From NCBI GenBank assembly GCA_016199405.1, contig JACQGS010000102.1, forward strand, positions 1 through 6,206: a stretch of DNA of 6,206 nucleotides. The letters run 5' to 3'. Positions within the stretch are counted from its first letter, which is position 1, and the number at the start of each line of letters is the position of its first letter. Below are positions 4,333 through 6,206 of the stretch, in pieces. The position numbers and the translations under genes were made by a program. This DNA is from Chloroflexota bacterium. Lineage in GTDB: Bacteria; Chloroflexota; Anaerolineae; UBA4142. The notes under the pieces were generated by a model. The model was not told where the DNA came from and searched no databases. It saw only the letters and a program-made list of their open reading frames with translations.

Positions 4333-6206
4333 TCGTCGCTTTTTCCCGGCAGAGATTGGGGCAGAATCACCGTGAAGGTCGTCCCTTTTCCAAACGTACT
4401 TTCGACGTTGATCGTACCCTTGTGAAGTTCGACCAATTTTTTCGTGAGGGCGAGTCCTAAACCGGTTCCACCATAGCGGCGCGCCAGGCTGGAATCCAAC
4501 TGTTGAAATTCTTTGAACAACTTGGGCATATCTTCCGTTTTGATGCCAATGCCGGTGTCTTTCACTTGGACACTGATCCAAGTTTTGTCGTGCGGCGCGA
4601 CCCTCACGTAGACCTGCCCGCTATCGTCGGTGAACTTGACCGCGTTGGAGAGCAAGTTGTAGAGAATTTGTTTGAACTTTTGTTGATCGAGATTGACTTG
4701 ATCCGCCTGCGGCGAAATCTCGCGCGCAATTGCGATCCGTTTCTTCTTTGCCAGCGCGTTGACTACCGAAACCACTTCGTCCAACGCCTTGCGCACCGTG
4801 AACGGCTCCGCCAGTAATTCCATTTTACCGGCTTCCACTTTGGATAAATCGAGCACGTCGTTGATGAGTTGCAAGAGATGTTGACCGCTGTTGAGAATGT
4901 CTTGCAGAAATTCTTTTTGCTGGTCATTCAAACCGCCGGCTTTTCCATCCGTCAAAAATTCAGAAAAGCCGATGATGCCATTGAGCGGCGTGCGCAACTC
5001 GTGCGACATATTGGCGAGAAATTCGCTCTTGGCGCGGTTCGCTTCCTCCAAGGAGCGTTCAAAGCGCCGCCGTTCCGTCACATCGCGCGCGGCGGCAAAC
5101 ACGCCCAAGACGTTGCCCTTGTCATCGCGATAGAGCGAGGCGTTGTACAACACTTCGGTGATGCGCCCATTCTGATGCCGAATCGCCAGTGGATAATCGC
5201 GCACCAATCCTTCTTTGAAGACTTGCTGATAGCCGGCGCGGGCTTTCTCCGGTTCGATAAAATAATCGGAAAAGTCAGTGCCAATCAATTCTGCCCGCGG
5301 CACGCCGGTGACTTGAACGGACGCGGCATTCACATCTGTAATTTTGCCTTCGGCGCTGATCGTGACCAACGGATCGAGCGAGGCTTCAATCAAGGAACGC
5401 GCGTATTGCGATGCCTGTTGGAGCGCGGTAATATCACGCGCCGCCGCAAACACACCCAACACCTTGCCCTTGTCGTCGCGATAAATGCTCGCGTTATACC
5501 GAACGTCCGCGATTTTGCCATTGCGATGTCGGATCGCGAGGGGATAATCGCGCACCAGTCCTTCTTTAAAGACTTGCTCATAGCCCGCACGCGCTTTGTC
5601 CGGCTCGGTAAAATAATCGGAAAAATCGGTGCCGATCAATTCTTCGCGCGGCACGCCCGTCGCTTGCACCGAGGCGTCATTCACGTCTGTGATTTTCCCA
5701 TCCACGCTAATGGTGACGAGCGGGTCGAGCGAGGCTTCGATCAAACTGCGCGCATAGTACGTGGCGGCGCGTTGCAATTCTTCCGCCATTTTTCTTTGGG
5801 TGATGTCACGCGCGGCGGCGAACACGCCCAAGACGTTCCCGTTTCCATCGCGATACACCGAGGCGTTATACAAAACATCCGTGATGCGCCCGGTCGAATG
5901 GCGAAGGGCGAGGGGATAATCGCGCACGTAACCCTGTTGGAACACTTGGCGATAACCTTCGCGCGCGCGCTCCGGTTCCGTGAAATAATCGGAGAAATCC
6001 GTGCCGATCAACTGTTGACGCGGCACGCCGGTCACGAGTTCGGTGCCTTGATTCACGTCCGTAATTTTTCCGTCCGCGCTGATCGTCACCAATGGATCGA
6101 GCGATGCCTCGATCAAACTGCGCGCGTACGCCGATGCGCCGCGCACGCGCATTTCCGCGCGATTGCGTTCCGTCACATCGCGCGCGGCGGCAAACACGCC
6201 CAAGAC
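4329..6206 (-). CDS. Multi-PAS sensor histidine kinase, N-terminus beyond window
   Basis: 625 residues are visible; the frame is open through the right edge. Numbering here starts at the Leu codon at 6203. The first residues (VLGVFAAARDVTER) are the tail of another PAS/PAC unit, so the true start lies outside. Three full PAS/PAC units follow (about 26-135, 150-259, 267-376), then a short coiled-coil linker, a HisKA domain with H-box His401 (SHELRTPLNG) and a HATPase_c domain with N-box (NLLSNAVKFT, 516-525), DTGIGI (549-554), the KLFKEF segment and GGTGLGL (578-584). All catalytic boxes are intact. No receiver or Hpt is fused, and the visible part has no membrane segment. It should autophosphorylate on His401 and pass phosphate to the co-encoded receivers. 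The PAS ligand is not predictable; no haem or flavin signature is evident. The stop overlaps the next gene's start (ATGA). Confidence 0.96.
   Translation of the reverse strand, partial: VLGVFAAARDVTERNRAEMRVRGASAYARSLIEASLDPLVTISADGKITDVNQGTELVTGVPRQQLIGTDFSDYFTEPERAREGYRQVFQQGYVRDYPLALRHSTGRITDVLYNASVYRDGNGNVLGVFAAARDITQRKMAEELQRAATYYARSLIEASLDPLVTISVDGKITDVNDASVQATGVPREELIGTDFSDYFTEPDKARAGYEQVFKEGLVRDYPLAIRHRNGKIADVRYNASIYRDDKGKVLGVFAAARDITALQQASQYARSLIEASLDPLVTISAEGKITDVNAASVQVTGVPRAELIGTDFSDYFIEPEKARAGYQQVFKEGLVRDYPLAIRHQNGRITEVLYNASLYRDDKGNVLGVFAAARDVTERRRFERSLEEANRAKSEFLANMSHELRTPLNGIIGFSEFLTDGKAGGLNDQQKEFLQDILNSGQHLLQLINDVLDLSKVEAGKMELLAEPFTVRKALDEVVSVVNALAKKKRIAIAREISPQADQVNLDQQKFKQILYNLLSNAVKFTDDSGQVYVRVAPHDKTWISVQVKDTGIGIKTEDMPKLFKEFQQLDSSLARRYGGTGLGLALTKKLVELHKGTINVESTFGKGTTFTVILPQSLPGKSDE
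5076..6206 (-). repeat. Tandem array of near-identical PAS/PAC-coding repeats
   Basis: Three complete units lie at about 5799-6128, 5427-5756 and 5076-5405. The tail of a fourth (6171-6206) continues past the edge. Each unit encodes 110 aligned residues from YARSLIEASLDPLVTIS to GVFAAARD(I/V)T, with start-to-start spacing of 372 and 351 bp because the linkers differ. By eye the middle and last units share about 85% of residues, and the first is about 76-79% identical to the others. A perfect 41-bp match links 5071-5111 to 6166-6206 and may extend off the window. This indicates amplification within the gene, possibly with ongoing recombination between units. Confidence 0.92.

Noticed and set aside
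4333..4581. Possible N-terminal extension of the DivK-like regulator
   Set aside because: The extension overlaps the kinase ATPase domain in another frame, shows no domain, and the receiver fold begins exactly at the ATG at 4332, which sits in an ATGA junction.
6201..6203. TTG as the start codon of the histidine kinase
   Set aside because: It is the Leu of the conserved VLGVFAAARD block in a PAS/PAC unit, and the frame continues upstream to the edge, so the gene is partial.
4329..6206. Hybrid histidine kinase or kinase with Hpt domain
   Set aside because: The C-terminus ends about ten residues after the ATPase domain, and no receiver or Hpt motif is present in the visible part.

Overview
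The window carries one tightly packed, leftward (minus-strand) signal-transduction operon, then a short repeat-filled gap and the start of a small nuclease-family gene on the same strand. In transcription order (right to left) it reads: a multi-PAS sensor histidine kinase whose N-terminus lies beyond the right edge (4329-6206); a DivK-like single-domain response regulator (3949-4332); a second single-domain response regulator (3597-3968); and a very large REC-PAS-PAS-GAF-GAF-GAF-HD-GYP protein (241-3600). The first and third junctions are ATGA overlaps of stop and start codons. The middle junction is a 20-bp overlap. Together these indicate one transcript with translational coupling. No rRNA, tRNA, CRISPR array or insertion sequence is visible.

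Functionally this looks like a complete two-component/phosphorelay module ending in cyclic-di-GMP breakdown. One kinase with intact H, N and G boxes faces three receiver domains, all with intact acidic pocket, phospho-acceptor Asp, Thr and Lys. Two are free-standing (shuttle, phosphate sink or protein-protein regulators). The third is fused to two PAS and three GAF sensor domains and an HD-GYP phosphodiesterase that keeps every expected metal ligand. No GGDEF cyclase lies in the window. The kinase sensor region is a tandem array of nearly identical PAS/PAC repeats that runs off the right edge.

The left 240 bases hold dispersed-repeat material and a GIY-YIG gene. The GIY-YIG frame starts normally at 162, but its recognisable family sequence stops where a perfect 20-bp tandem duplication (21-60) begins, beside a hairpin (4-32). 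The 78-bp gap 163-240 is largely a REP-like palindromic repeat.

The organism is a bacterium of moderately high GC. The gene style (multi-PAS/GAF kinases, HD-GYP effectors, dispersed intergenic repeats of the CATTGCGAGG...GAAGCAATC type) would fit an environmental lineage such as Chloroflexota/Anaerolineae or a deltaproteobacterial-type genome. That placement is an impression, not something the sequence proves.
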